Assembly: GCA_022795735.1 (NCBI GenBank)
Contig: JAAWHG010000002.1
Span: 97,685-161,684 of the forward strand
Reading direction: 5' to 3'
Origin: Oscillospiraceae bacterium
Lineage (GTDB): Bacteria > Bacillota > Clostridia > Oscillospirales > Oscillospiraceae
DNA length: 64,000 nucleotides
The notes beneath the pieces are model-generated. The model made no database searches and had not been told where the DNA came from. It worked only from the letters and a program-made list of their open reading frames with translations. The translations under genes and the position numbers were made by a program. Shown here piece by piece: positions 1-8,030 of the stretch. Numbering within the stretch: position 1 is the stretch's first letter; the number at the start of each line of letters is the position of its first letter.

Positions 1-1379
1 TTTTCCTCGAGAATTTGATTAAGCCGCTGCTCCCAGCGGTCGACAGTTTGCTGGAAGTCAGACGGGAGGGAAGTATAATTGTCGTAAACAAATTTACGAT
101 AGACCTCCTCGGCGCCGGCTGCCGTTCTGGGGAGAAGCATGGCGGATTCGGGGGCGGCGTCGGGGCGGTAGAACAGGTTTTTCTGCTGTATGCCGAAGCG
201 TCGAGAGAGCCAGGAGTCGTTTTGGAAGGTTACGCCCTCAATCTCGTCGGGCGCGGTGGCAAGCTGATAGGGGGCGTACATGCAGCCGGACAGGGAATTG
301 CTGTAATCAATACGCAGCTCGCTGTAATCCGGTTCTGATGCGGTCAGGGACGGCAGGTTGAACGGCGACACCCCATGAATCAGATTGTTGTCCCCGTCAA
401 GGCCGATTTCGGCGTAGTCGTCGTCCTCCAGCGGTTCCCAGGCAGAGCCGGTATAGCTGGCCGACGACACGCCGCGCAGGTAGACCCGGCCCGGCGTGTC
501 GCCGCTGACGGTAAACACCGTCTGGCCGGTAAACTGGCGGGGACCGGCGCAGTCCAGACGGACGGTAGTTTCAACCGCGCCGCCGGGGAGCAGACTGCCC
601 AAGCTGTTGTTGTCCATGAGGGAGGCGGCGATCTCCTCCGTGCGCGCCCGGAATGTACCGGCCCACTGCGGGGCGGTGTACGTTTTGGGTATCAGCAGGG
701 TGAGCGCGCCGAGCAGCAGCGCGGCAAAGGGCATGCAGAGCAGAGTAAAGCGGGCGCTGCCCCGGGGGTCGTGCCGCGCGGAGAGGGAAGCCAGAAGCAG
801 CAGGCAGTAGCAAAAAGTCAAGGCCATCAGGGACAGCCAGTCGGGGAGCGCGCCGGCCAGCAGCGCCGGCAGGAAAAGGAGAAGGCTCAACAGAAGGGTC
901 AGGGCGGGAGAACGGGCGCGGATTACGCTCCAGCCCAGAAAGCCCCCCAGGGGGATAACGGCCATAGACAGGGTCCACGTCACCAGCTCCCGCCGCGCAG
1001 CGGCGGACATGTCCGGGATCACGGGCATTCCCACCTCGAAGACCTCCGCGAGGGTGCCGAGGACATACCCTGCGATTTGCAGCGCGCCGTTCAGCATAAC
1101 GTCCCGTTTTAACCAGAGGGCGGTTCCCCAGAGGACCGCGATCAAAATTGCGCCAGGTAGCATGGCCCGGGGCCATGAGAAAAGAAATAAGTAAAGGGCG
1201 CAGAGCAACAGGCAGACGCTCCCCAGCCAGAGGGCGTCCGCCTCGATGCCGTAAGCCGAAACCGCGGTGAAGACCGTCCCCCACAGGGTCAGCAGCAGAA
1301 GGATGCCGTCAACGGCGACGCGCACCGCGTCCCGGCCCGGTACAGCCAGGCTCCAATCGCTGATTTTGACCCGCTTCAT
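1..1379 (-). CDS. transglutaminase-type multi-pass membrane protein, C-terminus cut by window start
   Basis: About 459 codons are present; the C-terminus lies beyond the window. It starts with ATG (MKRVKISDW) inside the stop of the DUF58 gene (ATGA overlap). The first ~240 residues hold about six or seven hydrophobic segments (for example GILLLLTLWGTVFTAVSAYG), followed by a soluble, extracytoplasmic-looking stretch with Trp/Tyr-rich beta-type sequence. MoxR-DUF58-transglutaminase is a well-known gene triplet and the topology matches the TgpA/DUF3488 type, in which several membrane helices precede a periplasmic transglutaminase core. That core is not in view, so the enzymatic name rests on context and topology. 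It is the last visible gene of the murT operon. Confidence 0.75.
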   Translation of the reverse strand, partial: MKRVKISDWSLAVPGRDAVRVAVDGILLLLTLWGTVFTAVSAYGIEADALWLGSVCLLLCALYLFLFSWPRAMLPGAILIAVLWGTALWLKRDVMLNGALQIAGYVLGTLAEVFEVGMPVIPDMSAAARRELVTWTLSMAVIPLGGFLGWSVIRARSPALTLLLSLLLFLPALLAGALPDWLSLMALTFCYCLLLLASLSARHDPRGSARFTLLCMPFAALLLGALTLLIPKTYTAPQWAGTFRARTEEIAASLMDNNSLGSLLPGGAVETTVRLDCAGPRQFTGQTVFTVSGDTPGRVYLRGVSSASYTGSAWEPLEDDDYAEIGLDGDNNLIHGVSPFNLPSLTASEPDYSELRIDYSNSLSGCMYAPYQLATAPDEIEGVTFQNDSWLSRRFGIQQKNLFYRPDAAPESAMLLPRTAAGAEEVYRKFVYDNYTSLPSDFQQTVDRWEQRLNQILEE

Positions 1380-2347
1380 GGTTCCTCCTCTGCGGCAATG
1401 TGATAACAAAGACAGCCCGCCGTCTCGACCCTCGGCGTGGGAACGCCCTGCAATGGCGCGGGGCAGGCCAGTATAGCGGCCATACAGCGCTCCAACGCCC
1501 GGCGTCCTTCAATTTGATAGCTGCGGAGCCGCCCATTCCCCTGTTCCAGCCAGCGGACGGTATGGGGCCGTCTTTCCTCGACCAGCGCTGCGGAAAGGGC
1601 GTTGAGCCGGTCCAACACGCGGTCCAACGCCTCGGGCGGGCCGAAATGGTCAAAGGTCAGGAGAGGCTCCGCCTTTTGAATTTCCAAAACCTCCCGCAGG
1701 ACGGTTTGATCGCGCTTACAGGTCAGCTTCCAGTGAATCATTTTGACTGGGTCGCCAGGGCGGTACGGACGGATTTCATAGTCCTCGCCCGGACCGCCGC
1801 CGGGGCGTGGGTTGAGGACGGGCGGCCCGCCTTGCACGTCGGGCAGGGTTTCCGGTTCAATGGGGACGGGAAGCACCGGCAGCAGGGCGGGAGCAGGAAG
1901 CCGTTTGTACAACGTAAACAATCCCAGGCAGTCGCACACCCGCAGGCGGGTCACACGCGCTTCCAGGAGGCCGCAGTGCCCGGTGTCGGCGGGGAGGGTT
2001 AAAAAGCTCCCTGTCGGGGTGCCCAGAAGCCGAAGGCGTTGGGAACTCTCAGCGCCGGTCATGCGGTTTTTGAAGTGCAGCCGCACGTCGGCCCGCGCAA
2101 TGCTAAGGTGAAAGCGGCTTCCGGTCTCCAGCCGCCAGAAGGCGGTCCCGTCCCGGACCGTGCCGGAACCTTGAGGCTGCAGCCGGATACGCAGCCCAAG
2201 CATACCGGGCAGACTGAGCAAAAAGGCCAGCACCGGCAGGGACAACACCAGAATCAGCAGAAAACCGGTCAGATAGGTTTCAAAATAGGCCGCCATCAGA
2301 ACTGCTGCCAGCAGGGACAACAGATAGCCAATCCGTCGCAGCAGCAT
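1376..2347 (-). CDS. DUF58 domain-containing membrane protein
   Basis: 323 residues. Two hydrophobic segments lie in the first 50 residues, then a soluble region. The family signature is clear near residues 190-220: EDYEIRPYRPGDPVKMIHWK followed by a short basic stretch, the DUF58 motif that precedes a von Willebrand A-like fold. Such proteins pair with MoxR AAA+ ATPases and transglutaminase-type membrane proteins; the exact cellular role is not established. It starts 2 bases after the MoxR stop and overlaps the next gene by 4 bases, so translation is probably coupled along the triplet. Confidence 0.88.
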   Translation of the reverse strand: MLLRRIGYLLSLLAAVLMAAYFETYLTGFLLILVLSLPVLAFLLSLPGMLGLRIRLQPQGSGTVRDGTAFWRLETGSRFHLSIARADVRLHFKNRMTGAESSQRLRLLGTPTGSFLTLPADTGHCGLLEARVTRLRVCDCLGLFTLYKRLPAPALLPVLPVPIEPETLPDVQGGPPVLNPRPGGGPGEDYEIRPYRPGDPVKMIHWKLTCKRDQTVLREVLEIQKAEPLLTFDHFGPPEALDRVLDRLNALSAALVEERRPHTVRWLEQGNGRLRSYQIEGRRALERCMAAILACPAPLQGVPTPRVETAGCLCYHIAAEEEP

Positions 2348-2349
2348 GG

Positions 2350-3270
2350 CTAACGGATGCGGGGGGCCGGGACCTGTTCCAGCACCTCTGCGGCGACGGC
2401 ATCATCTTCACCTGCGCCGCCGGCTGAGAGAATGAGGCGGTGGGCAATGGTATCCACAAAAACGGCCTTGACGTCTTCGGGGATTACGTAGTCCCGGCCC
2501 TGCAAGAAGGCGCAGGCGCGGCTGATGGAGGCCAGCGCCAAAGTGGCGCGGGGACTGGCGCCCTGAAGGATGCGGGGATGGGTTCGGGTGGCGGTCGCGA
2601 GGCGTACCAGATAGTCCAGCACTTCGTCGGCAATGTGAATCGCGGACACCGTTTCCCGGAGCGACATCAATTCCATCGGGTCCATGACCTGTTGAACATC
2701 CTGAAGGGAGGAGCGGCGGCGCAGCAGGGCAAGCTCGTCCTGTGGGGCGGGGTAACCGATGCGCAGCCGGAGCAGAAAGCGGTCGAGCTGGGAGTCAGGC
2801 AGGAGCTGGGTACCGGAAGCGCCCACCGGGTTCTGCGTCGCAATGACCAGAAAGGGCTTGGGGATTGGATGGCTTTGACCGTCCACGGTGACCTGGCCCT
2901 CTTCCATGGCCTCCAGCAGGGCGGACTGGGTGCGGCTGGTGGCGCGGTTGAGCTCGTCGGCCAGGAAGAGATTGCAGAGCAGCGCCCCGGGCTGGTAAAC
3001 CATCCGGTTGGTCTCCCGGTCGAAGACCGAGAAGCCGGTCAAATCGGAGGGCATCACGTCGGGGGTGAACTGCATCCGTCCATAGTGGAGCCCCAGGGAT
3101 TTGGAGAAAGCTAGCGCCATGGTGGTCTTTCCCACGCCGGGGATGTCCTCCAACAGCACATGACCACCGGCCAAAACGGCCAGCAGCACCCGAATTAACA
3201 CCTGGTCCTTGCCGACGATGGCCTTTTTGACCTCGGCGACCACTTGGGCCGCCAGCCTTGTGTCGTTCAT
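2350..3270 (-). CDS. MoxR-family AAA+ ATPase
   Basis: 306 residues, normal for the family. Walker A is GVGKTTMA near residue 46, Walker B is LFLADELNRA near residue 110, and a sensor-type ATQNP follows near residue 147. The C-terminal half carries the AAA lid with SPRATLAL. MoxR ATPases act as chaperone-like remodelers for VWA/DUF58 partners, which fits the DUF58 gene immediately downstream. The ATG overlaps the 3' end of the aldo/keto reductase gene by 4 bases. The specific client is unknown. Confidence 0.93.
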   Translation of the reverse strand: MNDTRLAAQVVAEVKKAIVGKDQVLIRVLLAVLAGGHVLLEDIPGVGKTTMALAFSKSLGLHYGRMQFTPDVMPSDLTGFSVFDRETNRMVYQPGALLCNLFLADELNRATSRTQSALLEAMEEGQVTVDGQSHPIPKPFLVIATQNPVGASGTQLLPDSQLDRFLLRLRIGYPAPQDELALLRRRSSLQDVQQVMDPMELMSLRETVSAIHIADEVLDYLVRLATATRTHPRILQGASPRATLALASISRACAFLQGRDYVIPEDVKAVFVDTIAHRLILSAGGAGEDDAVAAEVLEQVPAPRIR

Positions 3271-4415
3271 GTGCCGAACAGCTCCCGGGCGCGCCGCATA
3301 TTTTCCACGGCGGGTACTTCAAAGGGACAGCGCTCCTCGCAGGCCCCGCACTCGACGCAATCTCCGGCGTGGTGGGGGAGGACCTTGTAATGCTCCCGCA
3401 CGGTTTCGGGGACCGTTCCCTGGGCGCGGGCGAGGTTCAGAAACTTGGTGACCGACGCCACGTCGATGCCCTGGTGGCAGGGGGCGCAGTGACCACAGTA
3501 CATACAGTGGCCCTTCCAACTGATACGCGGAAAGGCGGCGAAGGCAGCGGCATAGTCTTTTTCGTGATCGGAGGCGGTCTCGTAGGCCGCAGCCCGGACA
3601 AGCTCCTCCACCGAATGGGCTCCTGCCATGACGCAGGCCACGGCGGGCCGGGTCAGGGCGTAATGCAGGCACTGGAACTCGGTCAGCGCCTTTCCGGCAA
3701 GGGACAGCTTGTCGCTCAGCAGATCGCCGCCGCCAAAAGCTTTCATGACGGTGATGCCAACGCCGAGCCGTTGGCAGGTTTCATAGAGATTGGCCCGGGC
3801 GGGGTCCATGTTGACCAGCGGGTTTTCGTAATTCTTCTCATCCCAGAGGGCATCCACGTCCTCGGTGGCGGGAAGCAGATCATAGCAGGGGTTGACGCTG
3901 AACATGAGAACTTGAATCAAGCCGCTCTCTACGGCGGCAAGGGAGACCTCCGGGTTATGACTGCTCATACCAATACAGCCGATGACGCCGCGTTTCTTCA
4001 AATCCAGCGCGTAGGCCATGACCGGCCCGTCTTTGACGGTGTGCCAGTCGTCCATGGAGTCCACGTAGTGAATCATGCCGATTTCAACATGATCGGTTCC
4101 CAGCCGTTCCAACTGATCCTCAAAGGATGCTTTCACCTTGTCGATTTCCCGGGAACGTTCATACTGTCCGTCCTGCCAGATGGTGCACAGGTGGGCTTGA
4201 AGGACGAACGTTTCCTGGCGGCCCTTGAGCGCCTCGCCCAAGTTGGTGCGAAAGCCCGGATTGGGGGCGTAGAGGTCGATGCAGTTGACGCCAAGCTCCT
4301 CCATTTTGTCCACATAGGCGCGGACCTCCGCCGGCGTCTTGTCCAGGAAACCCTCGCAGCCAATACCGATTTCGCCTACCTTGAGACCGGTGTTTCCCAA
4401 TGTGCGGTAGTTCAT
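3267..4415 (-). CDS. aldo/keto reductase with C-terminal 4Fe-4S ferredoxin-type domain
   Basis: 382 residues. The N-terminal ~270 residues are an aldo/keto reductase TIM barrel starting MNYRTLGNTGLKVGEIGIGC, with the Asp/Tyr region CIDLYAPN near residue 47. The C-terminus adds two Cys clusters, CMYCGHCAPCHQG and CVECGACEERCPF, typical of the oxidoreductases of strict anaerobes that combine an AKR barrel with iron-sulfur clusters. The substrate cannot be read from sequence. The gene lies 9 bases after gatD and overlaps moxR, so it is carried in the wall-amidation operon although it has no known link to it. Confidence 0.92.
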   Translation of the reverse strand: MNYRTLGNTGLKVGEIGIGCEGFLDKTPAEVRAYVDKMEELGVNCIDLYAPNPGFRTNLGEALKGRQETFVLQAHLCTIWQDGQYERSREIDKVKASFEDQLERLGTDHVEIGMIHYVDSMDDWHTVKDGPVMAYALDLKKRGVIGCIGMSSHNPEVSLAAVESGLIQVLMFSVNPCYDLLPATEDVDALWDEKNYENPLVNMDPARANLYETCQRLGVGITVMKAFGGGDLLSDKLSLAGKALTEFQCLHYALTRPAVACVMAGAHSVEELVRAAAYETASDHEKDYAAAFAAFPRISWKGHCMYCGHCAPCHQGIDVASVTKFLNLARAQGTVPETVREHYKVLPHHAGDCVECGACEERCPFEVPAVENMRRARELFGT

Positions 4416-4424
4416 ATGTCTCTC

Positions 4425-5159
4425 CTATTTCTTTGATAACAGTCTGTTTTCCATATATTGATGGGCGTTTCGTTCCAGGGTGTCGTCCAACGGAGCCAAC
4501 GCCGCCTCGCCGTATTTGGCGGCCAGCGCCGTAGTCAGAATGTGGTCGCAGAGGGCAGGGTTTTTGGGCAGGAGGCAGCCGTGGGAATAGGTGGCGAATA
4601 CGTTCCGGTAACGCGCCCCCTCGCCGCCGTCTTCGCCGTTGTTGCCGCTTCCCGACAAGACGCGCCCAATCGGGCGGACACCCTCGCCAAGAAAGGTTTT
4701 TCCCGAGTGGTTTTCAAAGCCGACGACGTTGATGCCGGGCAATTCCTCACAGGTGAAAGCGTAATTGCCGATCATCCGTTCCTTCTGGCCCACTGTGTAG
4801 AGGTTTAGCGCGCCGATGAAGTCGCATTGATGGCCGTCCCAAGTCTTGTAGTACGCTCCTAGCATTTGATAGCCGCCGCAGATGGCGAGAAAGGTCTTTC
4901 CATCGTCTACGGCAGCTTTAATTTCGTTGCTTTTGCCAGTTTTGAGGTCTTCCAAAAGGACCTCCTGTTCAAAATCCTGTCCTCCGCCGATGAAAAAGAG
5001 GTCATAGCTGGATACGTTCAGGGGCTGGCCAATGGAGACCCCTTCGCTGGTGACCGAAATACCGCGCCAGCGGAGACGTTTTTCCATACAGAGGATATTC
5101 CCCCTGTCGCCGTAGAGGTTCAATATGTCGGGGTACAGATGACAGATTTTTAATTCCAT
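4425..5159 (-). CDS. gatD: lipid II isoglutaminyl synthase, glutamine amidotransferase subunit GatD
   Basis: 244 residues, a class I glutamine amidotransferase of the CobB/CobQ-like type. The nucleophile Cys94 sits in FLAICGGYQMLG and the catalytic His is His193 in ATYSHGCLL, close to the Cys94/His189 pair known for the Staphylococcus GatD. It releases ammonia from glutamine and hands it to MurT, which amidates the D-Glu of the stem peptide of lipid II. It begins 7 bases after murT, the usual arrangement of the heterodimer genes. Confidence 0.94.
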   Translation of the reverse strand: MELKICHLYPDILNLYGDRGNILCMEKRLRWRGISVTSEGVSIGQPLNVSSYDLFFIGGGQDFEQEVLLEDLKTGKSNEIKAAVDDGKTFLAICGGYQMLGAYYKTWDGHQCDFIGALNLYTVGQKERMIGNYAFTCEELPGINVVGFENHSGKTFLGEGVRPIGRVLSGSGNNGEDGGEGARYRNVFATYSHGCLLPKNPALCDHILTTALAAKYGEAALAPLDDTLERNAHQYMENRLLSKK

Positions 5160-5166
5160 AGCCCTT

Positions 5167-6537
5167 TTACTCCCAAAATTCCTTGAAGCCGTACAGCTTG
5201 CTGATTCGGTCCCGCAGGCCCAGCATGGCGGTGTAGGTGGGCATGATATAGACCGGCTTGTCCTGCGAGACGCAGGCTTTCAGCAGCGCGTCATAGTCCT
5301 TGATGACGGAAAGCTTGTCCGCCGGCACGCCGGCATACTTAAAGCGCAGCGCCATATCGTCGGCCCGAACGCCGGAGAGGAGCAGCTTGTCCAGCCGGCC
5401 GTCCATCCCGGCTACTTTCTCGAAGTCCACGTCCCAAATCCAACTGACGTCCTTGCCATCCTGGGCGCGGTCATTGAGGAGAACGACAAAGACCGACGGC
5501 TCGGTGGTGTTGGTCAGAAAATTGAGCACCTGATTGCAGCCCGCCGGGTTTTTGATGAGAATCATCCGCAGGCTGGTTCCGTCGATTTCAAACTTTTCCA
5601 TCCGTCCGAAGCCGCAGGCGAAGGTGGAGAGGGAAGCGGCGGTGACCTTGCCGTCCAAGCCCAGCGCGAAGCCGCAGGCCATGGCGGCGCAGGCGTTGTA
5701 GATGTTGTAACCGCCGGGCAGGTTGATGTTGGCGTCGTACTCGGCCTCTCCGGCGCGGAGCAGAATGTGGGAGCCCTCGGCGTCGGTGGAATAGACCGTC
5801 TTGACCGAGACGTCTGGATTGGGGCGGCTGTAACCGCAGTTGGGACAGTGATAACCGCCCATGTGGCCGTAGGTCACATAGTCATACTGGTATTCATGCT
5901 TGCAGCGGATGCAGTAGGGCGCGTCGGACAGCTCATCCACCCGCCGCTCGTAGATGGGGGTGTCCACACCGTAAAAGACGACCCGGTTGTCCATCGACTC
6001 GGTCAGGGAACGGGTCAGCGAGTCGTCGGCGTTGAGGCAGACGACGGCGCCCGGGCAGTGAGAGAGGCCGATCTGAATATTTTCCAGGGTATGGGTGACC
6101 TCGCCGTAGCGGTCAAGCTGGTCGCGGAAGACATTGGTTACCACGACGGCCTTGGCCTTGACAAAGGTGCTGATGGCCTTGAACGCCGCCTCGTCGGCCT
6201 CAATCAGGGCATAGGGATATTTGCATTTGCCGGTGTTTGTGGAGTGTGCGGCAAACTCGGCGGTAACGCCGCTGAGGAGGTTTGCGCCGGAACGGTTGGC
6301 AAAGAAAGAGATTCCAGAGTCGGCAAGAGACTGTTCAATCATACGGGAGGTTGTCGTCTTGCCGTTGGTGCCCGTGACGAGGATGACCGTCACGTCCTTT
6401 GCCAACGCGCCGAGCAGATTGGGGCACAGCTTGAGGGCAATGCGGCCCGGAAAGTCTGTGCCGCCCCGGCCCAGCAGCCGGATGACGGACCGGCTGAGCT
6501 TGCAGGCGATTACCGATAACATAACTCTCAGTTTCAT
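5167..6537 (-). CDS. murT: lipid II isoglutaminyl synthase, Mur-ligase subunit MurT
   Basis: 456 residues from ATG at 6537 (MKLRVMLSVIACKLS). The Mur-ligase P-loop is VTGTNGKTTTSRMIEQ, and the MurT-specific Cys4 zinc ribbon is present as CIRCKHEYQ followed by YHCPNCGYS. It activates the alpha-carboxyl of D-Glu on lipid II with ATP; GatD supplies the ammonia. A longer in-frame reading from 6609 is possible but would run through the promoter and part of an inverted repeat, and residues before Met6537 do not resemble the family. No Shine-Dalgarno sequence precedes 6537, and the -10 box ends only six bases before it. Confidence 0.93.
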   Translation of the reverse strand: MKLRVMLSVIACKLSRSVIRLLGRGGTDFPGRIALKLCPNLLGALAKDVTVILVTGTNGKTTTSRMIEQSLADSGISFFANRSGANLLSGVTAEFAAHSTNTGKCKYPYALIEADEAAFKAISTFVKAKAVVVTNVFRDQLDRYGEVTHTLENIQIGLSHCPGAVVCLNADDSLTRSLTESMDNRVVFYGVDTPIYERRVDELSDAPYCIRCKHEYQYDYVTYGHMGGYHCPNCGYSRPNPDVSVKTVYSTDAEGSHILLRAGEAEYDANINLPGGYNIYNACAAMACGFALGLDGKVTAASLSTFACGFGRMEKFEIDGTSLRMILIKNPAGCNQVLNFLTNTTEPSVFVVLLNDRAQDGKDVSWIWDVDFEKVAGMDGRLDKLLLSGVRADDMALRFKYAGVPADKLSVIKDYDALLKACVSQDKPVYIMPTYTAMLGLRDRISKLYGFKEFWE

Positions 6538-6543
6538 GCTGTC

Positions 6544-6572
6544 ATTATAGCATGAAAAGGGAAGTTTTACAA
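6544..6572 (-). promoter_or_regulatory. sigma-A promoter of the murT-gatD operon, possibly leaderless
   Basis: On the minus strand TTGTAA (6567-6572), a 17-base spacer and TATAAT (6544-6549). Only six bases (GACAGC) separate the -10 box from the murT ATG, so the expected start of transcription falls on or next to the A of the start codon. No ribosome binding site can fit. Confidence 0.8.
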
Positions 6573-6582
6573 CGGCAAATAA

Positions 6583-6629
6583 TTCGCGCCTCCCATGCGA
6601 AATCAACAAATTCGCATGGGAGGCGCGAA
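6583..6629. repeat. perfect 19-bp inverted repeat between the dnaE operon end and murT promoter
   Basis: Arms 6583-6601 and 6611-6629 are exact reverse complements, loop 9 bases. Read on the minus strand it follows the ACT-domain gene by about 40 bases and is followed by TTATTTG, so it may act as a terminator for the dnaE operon, although the T tract is poor. No second copy was noticed in the window. Confidence 0.75.
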
Positions 6630-6668
6630 GGAGCGTATATGTTTTTGCCCGGCAAGAGGTAACTTCGA

Positions 6669-7034
6669 TTAAACAAAGGTATATCCTGCTTTCATCAAAG
6701 CATCCACTGCCCGATAGAAGTTTTCTGCTTTCACAAGGATATAGTCGGTGTTGTAGGTCGAAACAGCAAATATCCCAATGTCGTTTTCAGCCAATACTTT
6801 TGATAACCTTGACAGAATGCCAATCAGAGAAAAATCAAGCGTCCCCTGAACGCGAAACCCCTTCCAGCCATCGTCTCGTTCGATTGTATGCGGTGGCGCG
6901 TTGTTAGTGGGACAGACAAGCGAAATTTCATCGCCGGTTTTGCCGATAAAGTAAAATTCTGTGTGGAAGTCTATATCAGTAATAGACGCGACTTTGCAGA
7001 CGGTTAAATCATAATCCAGCTTTTTCAGTTCCAT
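6669..7034 (-). CDS. ACT-domain regulatory protein
   Basis: 121 residues. The C-terminal half has the ACT pattern: FSLIGILSRLSKVLAENDIG, then IFAVSTYNTDYILVKAE and a final helix ending MKAGYTFV. This is the small stand-alone ACT type (COG3603-like) thought to bind amino acids; the ligand is unknown. The gene is AT-richer than the surrounding DNA, like the next gene upstream, and lies 24 bases after it. It is the last gene of the dnaE transcription unit before the 19-bp inverted repeat. Confidence 0.75.
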   Translation of the reverse strand: MELKKLDYDLTVCKVASITDIDFHTEFYFIGKTGDEISLVCPTNNAPPHTIERDDGWKGFRVQGTLDFSLIGILSRLSKVLAENDIGIFAVSTYNTDYILVKAENFYRAVDALMKAGYTFV

Positions 7035-7058
7035 ATTTTCCGCCTCGGTTCAGTCATA

Positions 7059-7343
7059 TCATTTTTTGCTGCCAATCCAATAGCATCCGGCGCCTATGAC
7101 AGCGGCAAGAAACTCAATGGCCTTTACATAAACGTTAAACTCTCGCCAACCAATCACAAAATCAGAACTCCAATGAATGATGGCAAACACCACAACGGAC
7201 AAAATTGTTCGTTGCATGACTTCTTTTGTCATTTTTTTGTGTTTGACAAGCAGCATTCCGATAGAAACGGACGCGAACAAAATGACGGCGAAAATTACAA
7301 TAGAGAGTATGAAATCTGTCAGTACATTCCCCATAAGATTCAC
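7059..7343 (-). CDS. small membrane protein of unknown function
   Basis: 94 residues with three predicted membrane segments: residues ~9-30 (ILSIVIFAVILFASVSIGML), ~45-62 (ILSVVVFAIIHWSSDFVIG) and ~76-90 (AIEFLAAVIGAGCYWIG). The short loop after the first helix is basic (KHKKMTKE), suggesting a cytoplasmic side. I do not recognise a named family. It is AT-rich compared with dnaE and sits between a CAT-like gene and an ACT gene. A start at the internal ATG for MGNVL, 9 bases on, is equally possible. Confidence 0.6.
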   Translation of the reverse strand: MNLMGNVLTDFILSIVIFAVILFASVSIGMLLVKHKKMTKEVMQRTILSVVVFAIIHWSSDFVIGWREFNVYVKAIEFLAAVIGAGCYWIGSKK

Positions 7344-7365
7344 CTCGCAATGTTATAATAAGCCT

Positions 7366-7986
7366 TTATAGAGCGGCTATTTCCCGGTCAATGGCTTCCT
7401 TAAACTGACCAATATGGAGGCCGTCAATGGTCCGGTGATTGATGTCAACCGACAGGTGGACCCAGAGCCCGCCCTTGTCCTCGTAGTAACGTCCCCAGGC
7501 CAAGCGAGGGATGGTATCGTCCCGATTGGCGGGGCGTTCGTTGGTCAGAGACGTGAAGTCAAACCAGGGGGTGCAGGAGAAATAAATCAAAGCGTCGGTT
7601 TCGGACTCCTGGTGAAGGAAAGTGGTCTGCGCTTCGCAACGTTCCTTGGCGTGAGCGCAGAAAGCGGCGGGGTCCTCCTCCCAAGGCATAGTGATGATCT
7701 GAAACGCCTCTGAGCCGGGGCGCAGGGTGGTGAAACTGGGATCGGTCCGGTCCAGCCGCACTATCTCCTCCCCGCGAATGCGGAGCCGAAATGCCGGGAC
7801 GGAATTGAGAGCCTTGGTGCAGAGCCAGACCATCAGGTGATAGAAGGAAAGGCCGCGCTCCCGGGAGGCCGCCTTGACGCGGGTGACCTCCAACGGGATT
7901 GTAACTGCGTAAAAGGGCCAGTCCACTTGGGAAAAGAGTGAAAAAGCTTCCCGGCGGGACCAGGTGTTCAGGTCGATATGTTCCAT
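7366..7986 (-). CDS. chloramphenicol acetyltransferase-like protein (CatA superfamily)
   Basis: 206 residues, close to the 210-220 of CatA enzymes. The hallmark HHxxxDG site appears as NHRTIDGLHIGQF near residue 188: the catalytic His and the structural Asp are kept while the first His is Asn. WPFYAVTIPL and the YFSCTPWFDFTSL stretch are also typical. Activity on chloramphenicol is not implied, since many clostridial homologues are acyltransferases of unknown substrate. It follows dnaE by 44 bases on the same strand with no clear terminator between, so it may be transcribed with it. Confidence 0.85.
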   Translation of the reverse strand: MEHIDLNTWSRREAFSLFSQVDWPFYAVTIPLEVTRVKAASRERGLSFYHLMVWLCTKALNSVPAFRLRIRGEEIVRLDRTDPSFTTLRPGSEAFQIITMPWEEDPAAFCAHAKERCEAQTTFLHQESETDALIYFSCTPWFDFTSLTNERPANRDDTIPRLAWGRYYEDKGGLWVHLSVDINHRTIDGLHIGQFKEAIDREIAAL

Positions 7987-8030
7987 AAGATAAGCTCCTT
8001 GTGGTTAAGATTCAGCCGTTGCCGCCAGCG

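Noticed and set aside
571..1284. 237-codon minus-strand frame in the first kilobase
   Set aside because: It is a different frame of the transglutaminase-type gene, whose correct frame runs open from 1379 to the window edge with clear membrane helices.
3258..4436. 392-codon plus-strand frame across the aldo/keto reductase gene
   Set aside because: Antisense mirror of a clearly assigned gene; composition is typical of shadow frames.
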